From positions 110,269 to 174,268 of the forward strand of contig NZ_LQPI01000032.1 of the NCBI RefSeq assembly GCF_002101775.1: DNA of 64,000 nt, given 5' to 3'. Numbering within the stretch: position 1 is the stretch's first letter; each line of letters opens with the position of its first letter. Under the pieces are notes generated by a model. The model saw only the letters and a list, made by a program, of their open reading frames with translations. It searched no databases and was not told where the DNA came from. The position numbers and the translations under genes were made by a program. Below are positions 44,031 through 60,400 of the stretch, piece after piece. Origin of the DNA: Mycolicibacter nonchromogenicus (GTDB lineage: Bacteria > Actinomycetota > Actinomycetes > Mycobacteriales > Mycobacteriaceae).

Positions 44031-44111
44031 ATGTCTCGCAGTGCCCGCTATCTGACAGCGGTCTGTCTGGTCGCCGACGGCGCGTGTTGTCGCGTCTGTC
44101 GTTGCGCCTGA
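44031..44111 (+). CDS. Leaderless cysteine-rich 26-residue leader peptide upstream of the mshA operon
   Basis: ATG at 44031 and TGA at 44109-44111 enclose 26 codons. Five encode Cys: codon 12 and then 19, 20, 23 and 25, the last cluster reading ACCRVCRCA just before the stop. The -10 box seven bases upstream and the lack of a ribosome site point to leaderless translation. Polycysteine leaderless short ORFs are known in mycobacteria as cysteine-responsive attenuators: when Cys-tRNA is short, ribosomes stall on them and downstream expression rises. Here the downstream operon makes mycothiol, a cysteine-containing thiol. The peptide itself is probably not functional. No database check was possible. 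Confidence 0.75.
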   Translation: MSRSARYLTAVCLVADGACCRVCRCA

Positions 44112-44128
44112 CCTGCTGCGAGTAGCAC

Positions 44129-44197
44129 TCCTTAGGAGAATTCGCCGGGTCGTAGGCGCAAATCCGGCCCCCTTTAGGAATTTCTCCGAATTAAGGA
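44129..44197 (+). promoter_or_regulatory. Attenuator-like hairpin covering the ribosome site of the ROK regulator
   Basis: TCCTTA (44129-44134) is complementary to TAAGGA (44192-44197), which contains the AAGGA ribosome site of the gene at 44204. GGAGAA (44135-44140) is complementary to TTCTCC (44182-44187), and TTC to GAA further in. Together they make a long hairpin with a small bulge between the leader stop and the next start. Formation would hide the ribosome site. Confidence 0.6.
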
Positions 44198-44203
44198 CAT
44201 TTC

Positions 44204-45487
44204 GTGCGTACTACCTCTCTCACCGCTCACCTGGCCAGCCACCGAACGGGCCGTCCGCGCTCCCACCCGCGAGTGATAGCCCCGGCTCTGCAGCTCGCCG
44301 ACAGCGCCGGCGCCGAGGTCTTCGCTGCGGTACGGCAGCACGGCCCGGTTGCTCGTGAGGCCATCGCGGGCGCCACTTCGCTGAGCGTGGCCACGGTTAA
44401 CCGCCAGGTCAGCGCACTGCTGGAAGCCGGCTTACTGCTGGAGCGCGCCGACCTGGCCACGTCGGGGGCGATCGGTCGGCCGCGTCGGCCGGTGGTGGTC
44501 AATCACGAACCGTTCCTCACCCTGGGCCTGCACATCGGGGCCAAGACCACCAGCATTGTGGCCACTGACCTGCTGGGCCGCACGCTGGATGTCGTCGAGA
44601 CCCCGACGCCAAACAATGGTGCGGGCCCGGCACTGGCCTCGCTGGCCGCCAGTGCCAGCCGCTACCTGACCCGGTGGCAGAAGCGTCGGCCGTTGTGGGT
44701 GGGCGTGGCGATCGGTGGAGCGGTGGACGGGGCCACCGGCCACGTCGACCACCCGCGCCTGGGCTGGACGGCAGCGCCGGTCGGGCCCGTGCTTGCCGAG
44801 GAGTTGGGCCTGCCCGTATCGGTGGCCTCCCACGTGGATGCGATGGCCGGGGCGGAACTGCTTTTCGGGGTGCGGCGACCGACGGCGAACAGCACCACCA
44901 GCCTCTACGTCTACGCCCGCGAGACGGTCGGCTACGCCCTGGTGATCGGCGGCCGGGTGCACAGCCCGGCCAGCGGTCCCGGCACCATCGCCGGCCTGCC
45001 GGTGTACTCAGAGCTGTTGGGCGGCACCGGACATCTCGAGACCACCGTCAGCGACGAGGCGGTGCTGGCCGCGGCTCGTCGGCTGCGTCTCCTGCCGGAG
45101 GGCAACGGCGGCGTGTCGGCGGCGGTGACCACCCTGGTGCGCGAGGCGCGCGGCGGTGACGAGCGAGCGGTGGCACTGCTGACCGAGCGGGCCCGCGCAC
45201 TCGGTGAAGCCGTGGCGCTGCTGCGCGACGTGCTCAACCCCGATGACTTGGTGCTGGGTGGCCAGGGATTCACCGAATACCCCGAGGGCATGGCCGAGGT
45301 GGAGCGGGCATTCACGCAGCGTTCGGTGCTGCCGCCGCGCAACATCCGCGTCACCGCGTTCGGCAACCGGGTCCAGGAGGCCGGCGCCGGCACCGTATCG
45401 CTGGGCGGGCTCTACGCCGACCCGATCGGGGCGATGCGTCGGTCCCGCGGACCGGTCGCCCGCGTGGTCCCGGAAGTGTCCGCCTGA
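44204..45487 (+). CDS. ROK-family transcriptional regulator (Rv0485-like)
   Basis: 427 residues, GTG at 44204, seven bases after AAGGA. An N-terminal winged helix-turn-helix at about residues 38-80 ([34 protein letters not shown]) precedes a ROK sugar-kinase-like domain beginning [30 protein letters not shown] lies near residue 168 and [12 protein letters not shown] near 345. The kinase zinc motif CxCGxxGC is absent and catalytic residues are not obvious, so it is a regulator. It is co-transcribed with mshA after 22 bases, as in H37Rv. Confidence 0.9.
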   Translation: MRTTSLTAHLASHRTGRPRSHPRVIAPALQLADSAGAEVFAAVRQHGPVAREAIAGATSLSVATVNRQVSALLEAGLLLERADLATSGAIGRPRRPVVVNHEPFLTLGLHIGAKTTSIVATDLLGRTLDVVETPTPNNGAGPALASLAASASRYLTRWQKRRPLWVGVAIGGAVDGATGHVDHPRLGWTAAPVGPVLAEELGLPVSVASHVDAMAGAELLFGVRRPTANSTTSLYVYARETVGYALVIGGRVHSPASGPGTIAGLPVYSELLGGTGHLETTVSDEAVLAAARRLRLLPEGNGGVSAAVTTLVREARGGDERAVALLTERARALGEAVALLRDVLNPDDLVLGGQGFTEYPEGMAEVERAFTQRSVLPPRNIRVTAFGNRVQEAGAGTVSLGGLYADPIGAMRRSRGPVARVVPEVSA

Positions 45488-45509
45488 CCCGACCTGTCAA
45501 GATGGCGGG

Positions 45510-46856
45510 GTGGGCTACGGGGCTGCAGGGGGCGGAAACGTCAGATCCGATGTGCACCGAGTAGCGCTGCTGTCGGTACACACCTCACCGCTGGCCCAGC
45601 CCGGCACCGGTGATGCCGGTGGAATGAACGTCTACGTCCTGCAGAGCGCGCTGCACCTGGCGCGCCGTGGGGTGGCCGTGGAAGTGTTCACCCGCGCCAC
45701 GTCGTCGGCCGATCCGCCGGTGCAGCACGTGGCGCCCGGTGTTCTGGTGCGCAATGTGGTCGCCGGGCCGTTCGAAGGTCTGGACAAAAACGACCTGCCC
45801 ACGCAGCTGTGCGCCTTCACGGCCGGGGTGTTGCGGGCCGAAGCCGCCCACGAGCCCGGCTACTACGACATCGTGCATTCGCACTACTGGCTGTCCGGTC
45901 AGGTCGGCTGGCTGGCCGCGGACCGGTGGGCGGTGCCGCTGGTACACACCGCACACACCCTGGCGGGGGTGAAGAACGCGGCCCTGGCCGCCGGGGACAC
46001 CCCGGAACCGCCGCTGCGCTCGGTCGGCGAGCAACAGGTTGTCGATGCCGCGGACCGGCTGATCGCCAACACCGACGACGAAGCGCGGCAACTGGTCGCC
46101 CTGCACCAGGCGGACCCGCGCCGGATCGACGTGGCACACCCGGGCGTTGACCTGGAGGTGTTTCGGCCCGGCGACAAGCCGGCGGCCCGCGAGGCGTTGG
46201 GATTGTCGCCGCGCGAACCCATCGTGGCGTTCGTCGGGCGCATCCAGCCGCTCAAGGCCCCCGACATCTTGTTGCGCGCGGCCGCCAAGCTGCCCGGGGT
46301 GCGGGTGGTGGTGGCCGGCGGGCCGTCGGGCAGCAGTGGCTTGGCGGAAGCGGGCGGACTGGTTCGGCTGGCCGCAGAACTGGGTATCACCGACCGGGTG
46401 ACGTTCCTGCCGCCGCAATCCCGGGAGAATCTGGTGACCCTGTTTCACGCCGCCGACCTGGTGGCCGTGCCGAGCTACTCCGAGTCGTTCGGTCTGGTTG
46501 CGCTGGAGGCGCAGGCCTGCGGGACACCGGTGGTTGCCGCCGCCGTCGGTGGGCTGCCGGTCGCCGTGCGGGACGGGGTCACCGGACGGCTGGTCGACGG
46601 GCACGGGATCGAGGCCTGGGCGACGGCCCTCGATGAGATGCTGCGGTTGGGTTCGGGGCCTCGCGGATGGGCGATGCGCCGGGACGCGGTCAGCCACGCG
46701 GCCCAGTTCTCCTGGGAGCGCACGGTGGACGCTCAGTTGGCCAGCTACACGCGGGCGATCGAAGACTTCACCGCGGCCCGGGGCGGGCGGATGCGGGTGC
46801 TCGGATCGGCACGCCGGACTCGCCGCTGGCCGACGCGACGCGGGGCACGCGCGTGA
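45510..46856 (+). CDS. mshA: D-inositol-3-phosphate glycosyltransferase MshA
   Basis: 448 residues from the GTG at 45510; a GTG at 45552 is the shorter alternative, and the fusion-length frame from 45204 runs antiparallel to nothing and overlaps the regulator. GT4 retaining transferase: [23 protein letters not shown] at about 31-54, HSHYWLSGQ near 130, [17 protein letters not shown] near 245, [19 protein letters not shown] near 332 with the nucleotide-binding E-x7-E. It joins GlcNAc from UDP-GlcNAc to inositol 3-phosphate, the first step of mycothiol. The next gene starts inside its stop (GTGA). Confidence 0.95.
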   Translation: MGYGAAGGGNVRSDVHRVALLSVHTSPLAQPGTGDAGGMNVYVLQSALHLARRGVAVEVFTRATSSADPPVQHVAPGVLVRNVVAGPFEGLDKNDLPTQLCAFTAGVLRAEAAHEPGYYDIVHSHYWLSGQVGWLAADRWAVPLVHTAHTLAGVKNAALAAGDTPEPPLRSVGEQQVVDAADRLIANTDDEARQLVALHQADPRRIDVAHPGVDLEVFRPGDKPAAREALGLSPREPIVAFVGRIQPLKAPDILLRAAAKLPGVRVVVAGGPSGSSGLAEAGGLVRLAAELGITDRVTFLPPQSRENLVTLFHAADLVAVPSYSESFGLVALEAQACGTPVVAAAVGGLPVAVRDGVTGRLVDGHGIEAWATALDEMLRLGSGPRGWAMRRDAVSHAAQFSWERTVDAQLASYTRAIEDFTAARGGRMRVLGSARRTRRWPTRRGARA

Positions 46857-47365
46857 ACCGCGACGAGGTCCGTGAGCTCATCGAGAGCACGCTGCGGGCA
46901 GCCGAGCTGACCTACTCACCCACGCCTGGTTCGCACGGCGGGCTGCCGGGGCTGATCGTGGAGCTGCCCGGCGAGCGCAAGCTCAAGACCAACACCATTC
47001 TGAGCATCGGGGAGCACTCGGTGCGCGTCGAGGCGTTCGTCTGTCGCCAGCCCGACGAGAACCACGTCGGCGTCTACCGCCACCTGCTCAACCGCAACCG
47101 CCGGCTTTACGGGGTGGCCTACACCTTGGACAACCTCGGTGACATCTACCTGGTCGGGCGGATGTCTCTGGCGTCGGTGACCGCCGAGGAGATCGACCGC
47201 GTGCTGGGTCAGGTGCTCGAAGCCGTCGACTTCGACTTCAACACCTTGCTGGAGTTGGGATTTGCCTCCTCGATCCAGAAGGAATGGGAGTGGCGGGTAT
47301 CCACCGGTCAGTCGCTGAAGAACCTGCGGGCATTTGAGCATTTGATCGACAGCGACGGTGACTGA
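46853..47365 (+). CDS. YbjN-domain protein (Rv0487-like)
   Basis: 170 residues from the GTG at 46853, overlapping the mshA stop by four bases. The YbjN fold (type III secretion chaperone-like) is suggested by [75 protein letters not shown]. No catalytic site. Tight coupling to mshA suggests a role linked to mycothiol or to stress; unproven. Confidence 0.88.
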   Translation: MNRDEVRELIESTLRAAELTYSPTPGSHGGLPGLIVELPGERKLKTNTILSIGEHSVRVEAFVCRQPDENHVGVYRHLLNRNRRLYGVAYTLDNLGDIYLVGRMSLASVTAEEIDRVLGQVLEAVDFDFNTLLELGFASSIQKEWEWRVSTGQSLKNLRAFEHLIDSDGD

Positions 47366-47378
47366 CACACTGACGCCC

Positions 47379-48128
47379 ATGTCTGACACTGCCACTCTGG
47401 TGCTGCTGCGCCACGGGGAAAGCGAATGGAACGCCAGCAACCAGTTCACCGGTTGGATGGACGTCAACCTGACCGACAAGGGCCGCGCTGAGGCGGTTCG
47501 CGCCGGTGAACTGCTGGTCGAGCACGACCTTCTTCCGGACGTGGTCTACACCTCGCTGCTGCGTCGGGCGATCACCACGGCGAACCTGGCGCTGGACGCT
47601 GCGGACCGGCACTGGATCCCGGTGCACCGCACCTGGCGGCTCAACGAGCGTCACTACGGCGCACTGCAGGGCCTGGACAAGGCCGCCACCAAGGCGCGCT
47701 ACGGCGACGAGCAGTTCATGACATGGCGGCGCAGCTATGACACCCCGCCGCCGCCGATCGAGGCCGGCAGCCGCTACAGCCAGGACACCGACCCCCGGTA
47801 CGCCGACATCAGCGGCGGCCCGCTGACCGAGTGCCTGGCCGACGTGGTGGCGCGCTTCCTGCCGTACTTCACCGACGTCGTCGTCCCGGACCTGCGGTGC
47901 GGCAAGACGGTGCTGATCGCGGCACACGGCAACTCGTTGCGAGCCCTGGTGAAATACCTCGACGGCATGTCGGACGAGGCCGTGGTCGGACTGAACATCC
48001 CCACCGGCATCCCGCTGCGTTACGACCTGGACGCCGACCTGCGGCCGAAGGTTCCCGGCGGTGTCTACCTTGACCCCGAAGCCGCCGCCGCCGGTGCCGC
48101 GGCAGTGGCCAGTCAAGGCGCCAAGTAG
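47379..48128 (+). CDS. gpmA: 2,3-bisphosphoglycerate-dependent phosphoglycerate mutase
   Basis: 249 residues from the ATG at 47379 ([18 protein letters not shown]), the same length as Mtb Gpm1 (Rv0489). A GTG seven codons earlier overlaps the upstream stop and is less likely. Phosphohistidine H12 in [22 protein letters not shown] near 88; second His in [11 protein letters not shown] near 185. It interconverts 3- and 2-phosphoglycerate in glycolysis and gluconeogenesis. The lysE-like gene found between Rv0487 and gpm1 in H37Rv is absent here. Confidence 0.96.
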   Translation: MSDTATLVLLRHGESEWNASNQFTGWMDVNLTDKGRAEAVRAGELLVEHDLLPDVVYTSLLRRAITTANLALDAADRHWIPVHRTWRLNERHYGALQGLDKAATKARYGDEQFMTWRRSYDTPPPPIEAGSRYSQDTDPRYADISGGPLTECLADVVARFLPYFTDVVVPDLRCGKTVLIAAHGNSLRALVKYLDGMSDEAVVGLNIPTGIPLRYDLDADLRPKVPGGVYLDPEAAAAGAAAVASQGAK

Positions 48129-48148
48129 CGGTCTTGGGCCCGCGCAGC

Positions 48149-48194
48149 GTGAATACGCGGTGGAGCCCGAGTGAAATCTTTGCGTTGAATTCAC
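48149..48194 (-). promoter_or_regulatory. PhoB-type direct-repeat operator, candidate RegX3 site
   Basis: On the minus strand TTCAC recurs with 22-base phasing (GTGAA at 48149-48153 and 48171-48175 on the plus strand), two turns of an 11-bp OmpR/PhoB-class repeat. A further TTGAATTCAC lies at 48185-48194. RegX3 belongs to that class and its gene is in the operon immediately downstream, so autoregulation is likely. Confidence 0.45.
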
Positions 48195-48246
48195 ATTCCG
48201 CGCCCGCCATGGTCGAACGGCGGTCAACTCAGGGTCGCAGAATGCG

Positions 48247-48252
48247 TACGAT
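48247..48252 (+). promoter_or_regulatory. -10 box TACGAT for leaderless senX3
   Basis: TACGAT ends six bases before the GTG at 48259. This spacing picks that GTG over the TTG at 48253 as the senX3 start and predicts a leaderless mRNA. Confidence 0.5.
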
Positions 48253-48258
48253 TTGGCC

Positions 48259-49440
48259 GTGGCCGCGACCTCGGCGCTGACGCTTGCTGCAGCGTCGGCA
48301 ATTCCTGCTCTGGCGGCGGGCGTGGCGGCCGGCGTGTGGTTGTCGCCGCGCCTGGCCGAACGCCGACGGAAAGCAGCCACCGAGCGGTCCGGGATCACCG
48401 TCGCGGAGATGCTGCAGCAGATCGTGTCGCACGCCTCGCTGGGCATCGCGGTCGTGGACTCCCACCGCGACGTCGTCTACCTCAATGAACGGGCCACCGA
48501 GCTGGGACTGGTGCACGGCCGGCTGCTCGACGACGAGGCCTGGGCGGCCGCGCAACGCGTCCTGGCCGGCGAGGACGAGGTCCTGTTCGATCTGACGGTG
48601 GCCAAGCGATCCCCCGGGGCCACCCGGTCGGACCTGTCGGCGGTGCGCGGTTATGCCCGCCTGTTGTCCGAAGAGGATCGGCGCTTCGCGGTGGTGATCG
48701 TCGACGACCAGTCCGAGCAGGCCCGGATGGAGGCGAGCCGGCGCGATTTCGTGGCCAATGTCAGCCATGAGCTGAAAACCCCGGTGGGAGCGATGGGGCT
48801 GCTCGCCGAAGCACTGCTGGCGTCCGCCGACGATCCTGAGGCGGTCCGGCCATTCGCCGAACGGGTGCTGGTGGAGGCCAACCGGCTGGCCAGCATGATC
48901 GGCGAGCTCATCGAACTGTCCCGGCTGCAAGGCGCCGACCCACTGCCCGACCTGGGCGTCGTCGATGTCGACGCGGTGGTCAATGAGGCGATCGCCCGGC
49001 ACAAGGTGGCCGCCGACAACGCCGAGATCACGATCACCACCGACGCTCCAAGCGGGCTGCAGGTACTCGGCGACGAACCGCTGCTGGTCACCGCGCTGGC
49101 CAATCTGGTGTCCAATGCGATCGCCTATTCACCGCACGGTTCGCCGGTGTCGATCAGCCGGCGCCGCCGCGACGGGTTCATCGAGATCGCCGTGACCGAC
49201 CGTGGCATCGGCATTGCGCCCAAGGATCAGCAGCGCGTGTTCGAACGATTCTTCCGCAGCGACAAAGCCCGCTCGCGGGCCACCGGGGGAACCGGGCTGG
49301 GTTTGGCGATCGTTAAACACGTCGCGGCCAATCACAACGGCACCATCACGTTGTGGAGCCAGCCGGGCACCGGTTCGACATTTACCTTGGCGATTCCCGC
49401 ATACGAGGGCAGTCTGAACCCACAGAAGGAGGAGCAGTGA
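48259..49440 (+). CDS. senX3: Sensor histidine kinase SenX3
   Basis: 393 residues from the GTG at 48259. N-terminal hydrophobic helix ([23 protein letters not shown]), PAS-like domain with [20 protein letters not shown], then HisKA with the phospho-acceptor H170 in [24 protein letters not shown]. The HATPase domain shows [33 protein letters not shown] and [13 protein letters not shown]. It phosphorylates RegX3 under phosphate limitation and controls pst genes. Paired with regX3 52 bases downstream; the MIRU units that occupy this gap in M. tuberculosis are absent. Confidence 0.97.
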   Translation: MAATSALTLAAASAIPALAAGVAAGVWLSPRLAERRRKAATERSGITVAEMLQQIVSHASLGIAVVDSHRDVVYLNERATELGLVHGRLLDDEAWAAAQRVLAGEDEVLFDLTVAKRSPGATRSDLSAVRGYARLLSEEDRRFAVVIVDDQSEQARMEASRRDFVANVSHELKTPVGAMGLLAEALLASADDPEAVRPFAERVLVEANRLASMIGELIELSRLQGADPLPDLGVVDVDAVVNEAIARHKVAADNAEITITTDAPSGLQVLGDEPLLVTALANLVSNAIAYSPHGSPVSISRRRRDGFIEIAVTDRGIGIAPKDQQRVFERFFRSDKARSRATGGTGLGLAIVKHVAANHNGTITLWSQPGTGSTFTLAIPAYEGSLNPQKEEQ

Positions 49441-49492
49441 AGAGACCCGCTGTCGATCACACAGAGGGTGGCTACCGGGAGGGGCAGCGTCG

Positions 49493-50176
49493 ATGACACA
49501 CGTCTTGATCGTTGAGGACGAGGAGTCGCTGGCCGACCCGTTGGCATTTCTGCTGCGTAAAGAGGGTTTCGAGGCCACCGTGGTGGGCGACGGAACCGCG
49601 GCCCTGGCCGAATTCGACCGGGCCGGCGCCGACATCGTGCTGCTGGATCTGATGCTGCCGGGGATGTCGGGGACCGATGTCTGCAAACAACTCCGGGCGC
49701 GGTCCAGTGTGCCGGTGATTATGGTCACTGCCCGAGACAGCGAGATCGACAAGGTGGTCGGCCTCGAGTTGGGCGCCGACGATTACGTGACCAAGCCGTA
49801 TTCGGCTCGGGAGTTGATCGCCCGGATCCGGGCGGTGCTGCGCCGCGGCGGCGACGACGAAGGCGGTGTGGGCGAGGGCATCCTGGAGTCCGGCCCGGTT
49901 CGCATGGACGTCGAACGGCATGTGGTCATGGTCAACGGTGAACAGATCACTTTGCCGCTCAAGGAGTTCGACCTGCTCGAGTACCTGATGCGCAACACCG
50001 GGCGGGTGCTGACCCGCGGCCAGCTGATCGACCGGGTCTGGGGTGCCGACTACGTGGGCGATACCAAGACATTGGATGTCCACGTCAAACGACTTCGGTC
50101 CAAAATCGAGGCCGATCCTGCCAATCCGGTGCACCTGATTACCGTGCGCGGGCTCGGCTACAAGCTGGAGGGTTAG
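49493..50176 (+). CDS. regX3: Response regulator RegX3 (OmpR/PhoB family)
   Basis: 227 residues, equal to Mtb RegX3, ATG at 49493 after GGGAGGGG. Receiver domain with phosphoacceptor D52 (LLDLMLPGMSG), T79 and K101 (KPYSARELIARI). The C-terminal winged helix shows ITLPLKEFDLLEYLMRNTGRVLTRGQLIDRVWG and DVHVKRLRSKIE. It activates phosphate-uptake and related genes. It sits 170 bases upstream of the FAAL-PKS operon on the same strand, so it could influence that operon, but no direct site was recognised. Confidence 0.97.
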   Translation: MTHVLIVEDEESLADPLAFLLRKEGFEATVVGDGTAALAEFDRAGADIVLLDLMLPGMSGTDVCKQLRARSSVPVIMVTARDSEIDKVVGLELGADDYVTKPYSARELIARIRAVLRRGGDDEGGVGEGILESGPVRMDVERHVVMVNGEQITLPLKEFDLLEYLMRNTGRVLTRGQLIDRVWGADYVGDTKTLDVHVKRLRSKIEADPANPVHLITVRGLGYKLEG

Positions 50177-50346
50177 CTCTTCGTCAACCCGTCGTCGGGT
50201 CTCCCAACTTGCTCGGCGGGGTCTGCGTCGCCGAGAATCACGGACTGGACGTCCACCTTCTTAAGGTAGTCTTAGACAAGGTTGCCTACGGAATCCTTGG
50301 GCCCCATCCAGAACCTTCTTCGTCAGTTACACGGGAGACGCGATCG

Positions 50347-57488
<7,142 letters not shown>

Positions 57489-57492
<4 letters not shown>

Positions 57493-60400
57493 CGGATCGT
57501 CCGGACGTCCCCGCCGACCTCGCCGACCTGTCCCCGGAGAAGAAGCGCGAGCTGCTGGCCCAGTTGCTGCTGGCCAAGGCACAGGACGCGGCATCCGAAC
57601 ACGAACTGTCCTACGGGCAGCGCGCGATGTGGTTCGTGCACCGGCTTGCGCCGGACAGTGCGGCATACACCGTCGCCTACGCCGGACGCATCGACGGTGG
57701 CCTGAATGTGCCGGCCCTGGAGCGGGCCGCGCAGGCGCTGGTGGACCGGCACCCCATGTTGCGGACCACCTACACCGAACGCGACGGCCAGCCCGTCGCC
57801 CTGGTCCACCCCCGCTGGCCGCTGCGCATCGCCACCCACCGCATCGGCGCGGACGAGGCGGAGCTCGATTCGTGGATTCAGACCGAGATCGACCGGCCGT
57901 TCGACCTGCGTACCGGCCCGGTGCTGCGACTGACTCTGCTGGAGCGCCCCCACGACCACGTGTTGCTGCTGACGGTGCACCACATCGCCGTCGACTTCTG
58001 GTCCATCGACATCATCCTCGACGAGCTGCGTGCGCACTATGCAGCCGAACACGGCGCCACCCCGCCGGAAGCGACGGCAGATCGCTACGTCGACTACGCC
58101 GCGCAGCAGTCTCGGATGCTGGCCGGGCCCGAGGGCGAGCGGCTGTGGGAGTACTGGCGCGAGACGCTGGGCGGCGATCTGCCGATCCTGGCGCTGCCCA
58201 CCGACCGGCCCAGGCCGGCGATCCAGACCTACAACGGTGCGCTGCATCGGTTCAGCGTCGACGCCCAGGTCACGGCCGGGATCAAGCAGGTGGCGCGGGG
58301 CGTCGGAGCAACGCCCTACATGACCCTGCTGGCGGCCTACGCGGTGCTGCTGAATCGCTACAGCGGGCAGGACGACCTGATCATCGGTTCGCCGTTCGCC
58401 TGCCGCGACCGGGCCGGACTGATGGGCATGGTCGGCTATGTCACCAACCCGCTGCCGTTGCGCGTCGATGTCAGTGGCGACCCGAACTTTGCTGCGCTGT
58501 TGGGTCAGGTCAAAGACACCGTGCTGGGTGCGATCGGCCACCAGGAATACCCGCTGCCGCTGCTTGTCGAGCGGCTGCGACCGGTGCGCGACGCCGGACG
58601 CACCCCGCTGTTCCAGGTGTCGTTCGCCTGGCAGCAGGTCCGGCTCTTCGACGAAAACACAGACAGCGCAGGCGGATCCGACGGCATCCTGCGTCTGGAA
58701 ACCCTCTACATCGGCCAGGGCGGCTCACCGTTCGACTTCACCCTTCAGGTCGGCGAGCAGGACGACGAACTTCAGCTTGCGCTGCAGTACAACACCGACC
58801 TGTTTGACGCCGCCACCATTGAGGCCCTCGCGCAGCACTTCGCGCTGCTGCTGACCGAGCTGGCCCAGCCCGGGGCGGCGCAAGTTCCGGTGTCTCAGCT
58901 GACGCTGCTCACCGAGGCCGAGCGTGCCACGTTGGCGGCCTGGAACGACACCGCGGTCGACTACTCGTCGGCGCCGGCCTGCCTGCACGAGATGGTCGCC
59001 GCCGCCGCGGCGCGCACGCCGGATGCCGTCGCCGTCAGCTACGACGGGCGCGATATCAGCTACGGCGAACTGGACCGGCGGGCCAACGGCCTGGCGCATC
59101 GGTTGCGTCAGTTCGGTGCTGGCGCCGGTCCCGGTCCGGCGGTGGTTCCGGTGCTGCTCGAGCGCTCCGAGGATCTGGTGATCGCGTTGCTCGGCGTGCT
59201 CAAGGCCGGCGGTGCCTTCCTGCCGTTGGACCCCGCGCAGCCCACCGGCCGGATGGAGGCGATGTTCGCCGACATCCCCGAGGCTCCGGTCTGTGTCACC
59301 CACCGCGCGCATTTGTCGCTGGTGCCAACGGGTTTCACCGGTGCCCGACTGTGCCTGGACCAGCCGTCCACGGCTCCCGCCGAAGAGGCCTCGGCCCCCG
59401 AGACGGGCACCACCTCGGCAGATCTGGCCTACCTGATGTACACCTCGGGTTCCACCGGCACTCCCAAGGGTGCGCTGAATACCCACGCCGGCATCCGCAA
59501 CCGGCTGCTGTGGATGCAGGACGCCTACCAGCTGACCGGCGAAGACCGGGTTCTGCACAAGACTCCGATCAATTTCGACCCATTCGTCTGGGAGATCTTC
59601 TGGCCGTTGACGGTCGGCGCCCGAGTGGTGATCGCCAAGCCCGAGGGCCACAAAGACGCCGCCTACCTGGCCCGCACCATCGTGGAACAGCGTGTCACCA
59701 CAATGCATTTCGTTCCGTCGATGCTGCGCCGCTTCCTCGCGGAGCCGCAGGCGGCCTCCTGCACCGGCCTGCGCAGGGTGTTCTGCAGCGGCGAAGCACT
59801 CACCGCTGATCTGCGCGACAGCTTCTTCGCTGCCCTGCCCGCCGAGCTCTACAACCTCTACGGGCCGACCGAAGCCGCCATCGACGTCACTCATTTCCAC
59901 TGCGAGCGTGGGGCAACCGAGCCGATCATCCCGATCGGACGGCCGATCGCCAACATCGCGATCCACCTGCTGGATGCGGCGGGCAACCCGGTTCCGGTCG
60001 GCGTGCCCGGCGAATTGCACATCGGCGGCGTGGGAGTGGGCCGCGGCTACCTGAATCGGCCCGAGGCCACCGCGGCGGCGTTCCTCGACGACCCGTTCAG
60101 TTCCGTTCCGGGTGCGCTGCTCTACCGCACCGGCGACCTGGCCCGCTATCGGCCGGACGGCAACATCGAGTACCTGGGCCGTCGCGACGACCAGGTGAAG
60201 ATCAACGGTTTCCGGATCGAGCTCGGTGAGGTGGAGGCCGCGCTGGCCCAGCACCCCGGCATCGCCGAGAACGCCGTCGTGGCACGCAAAGACGCTTCGG
60301 GCAACACGCAGCTGATCGCGCATATCGTTCCGGTCGCAGCAGCTCCCGGGACGGCCGAGCTGCGTCGATTCCTGTTGGACTTGGTGCCGGCGGCGATGGT

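Noticed and set aside
50261..50279. Possible IdeR iron box before the PKS
   Set aside because: Only about 12 of 19 positions match the IdeR consensus and the dyad is broken, which is too weak to claim iron regulation.
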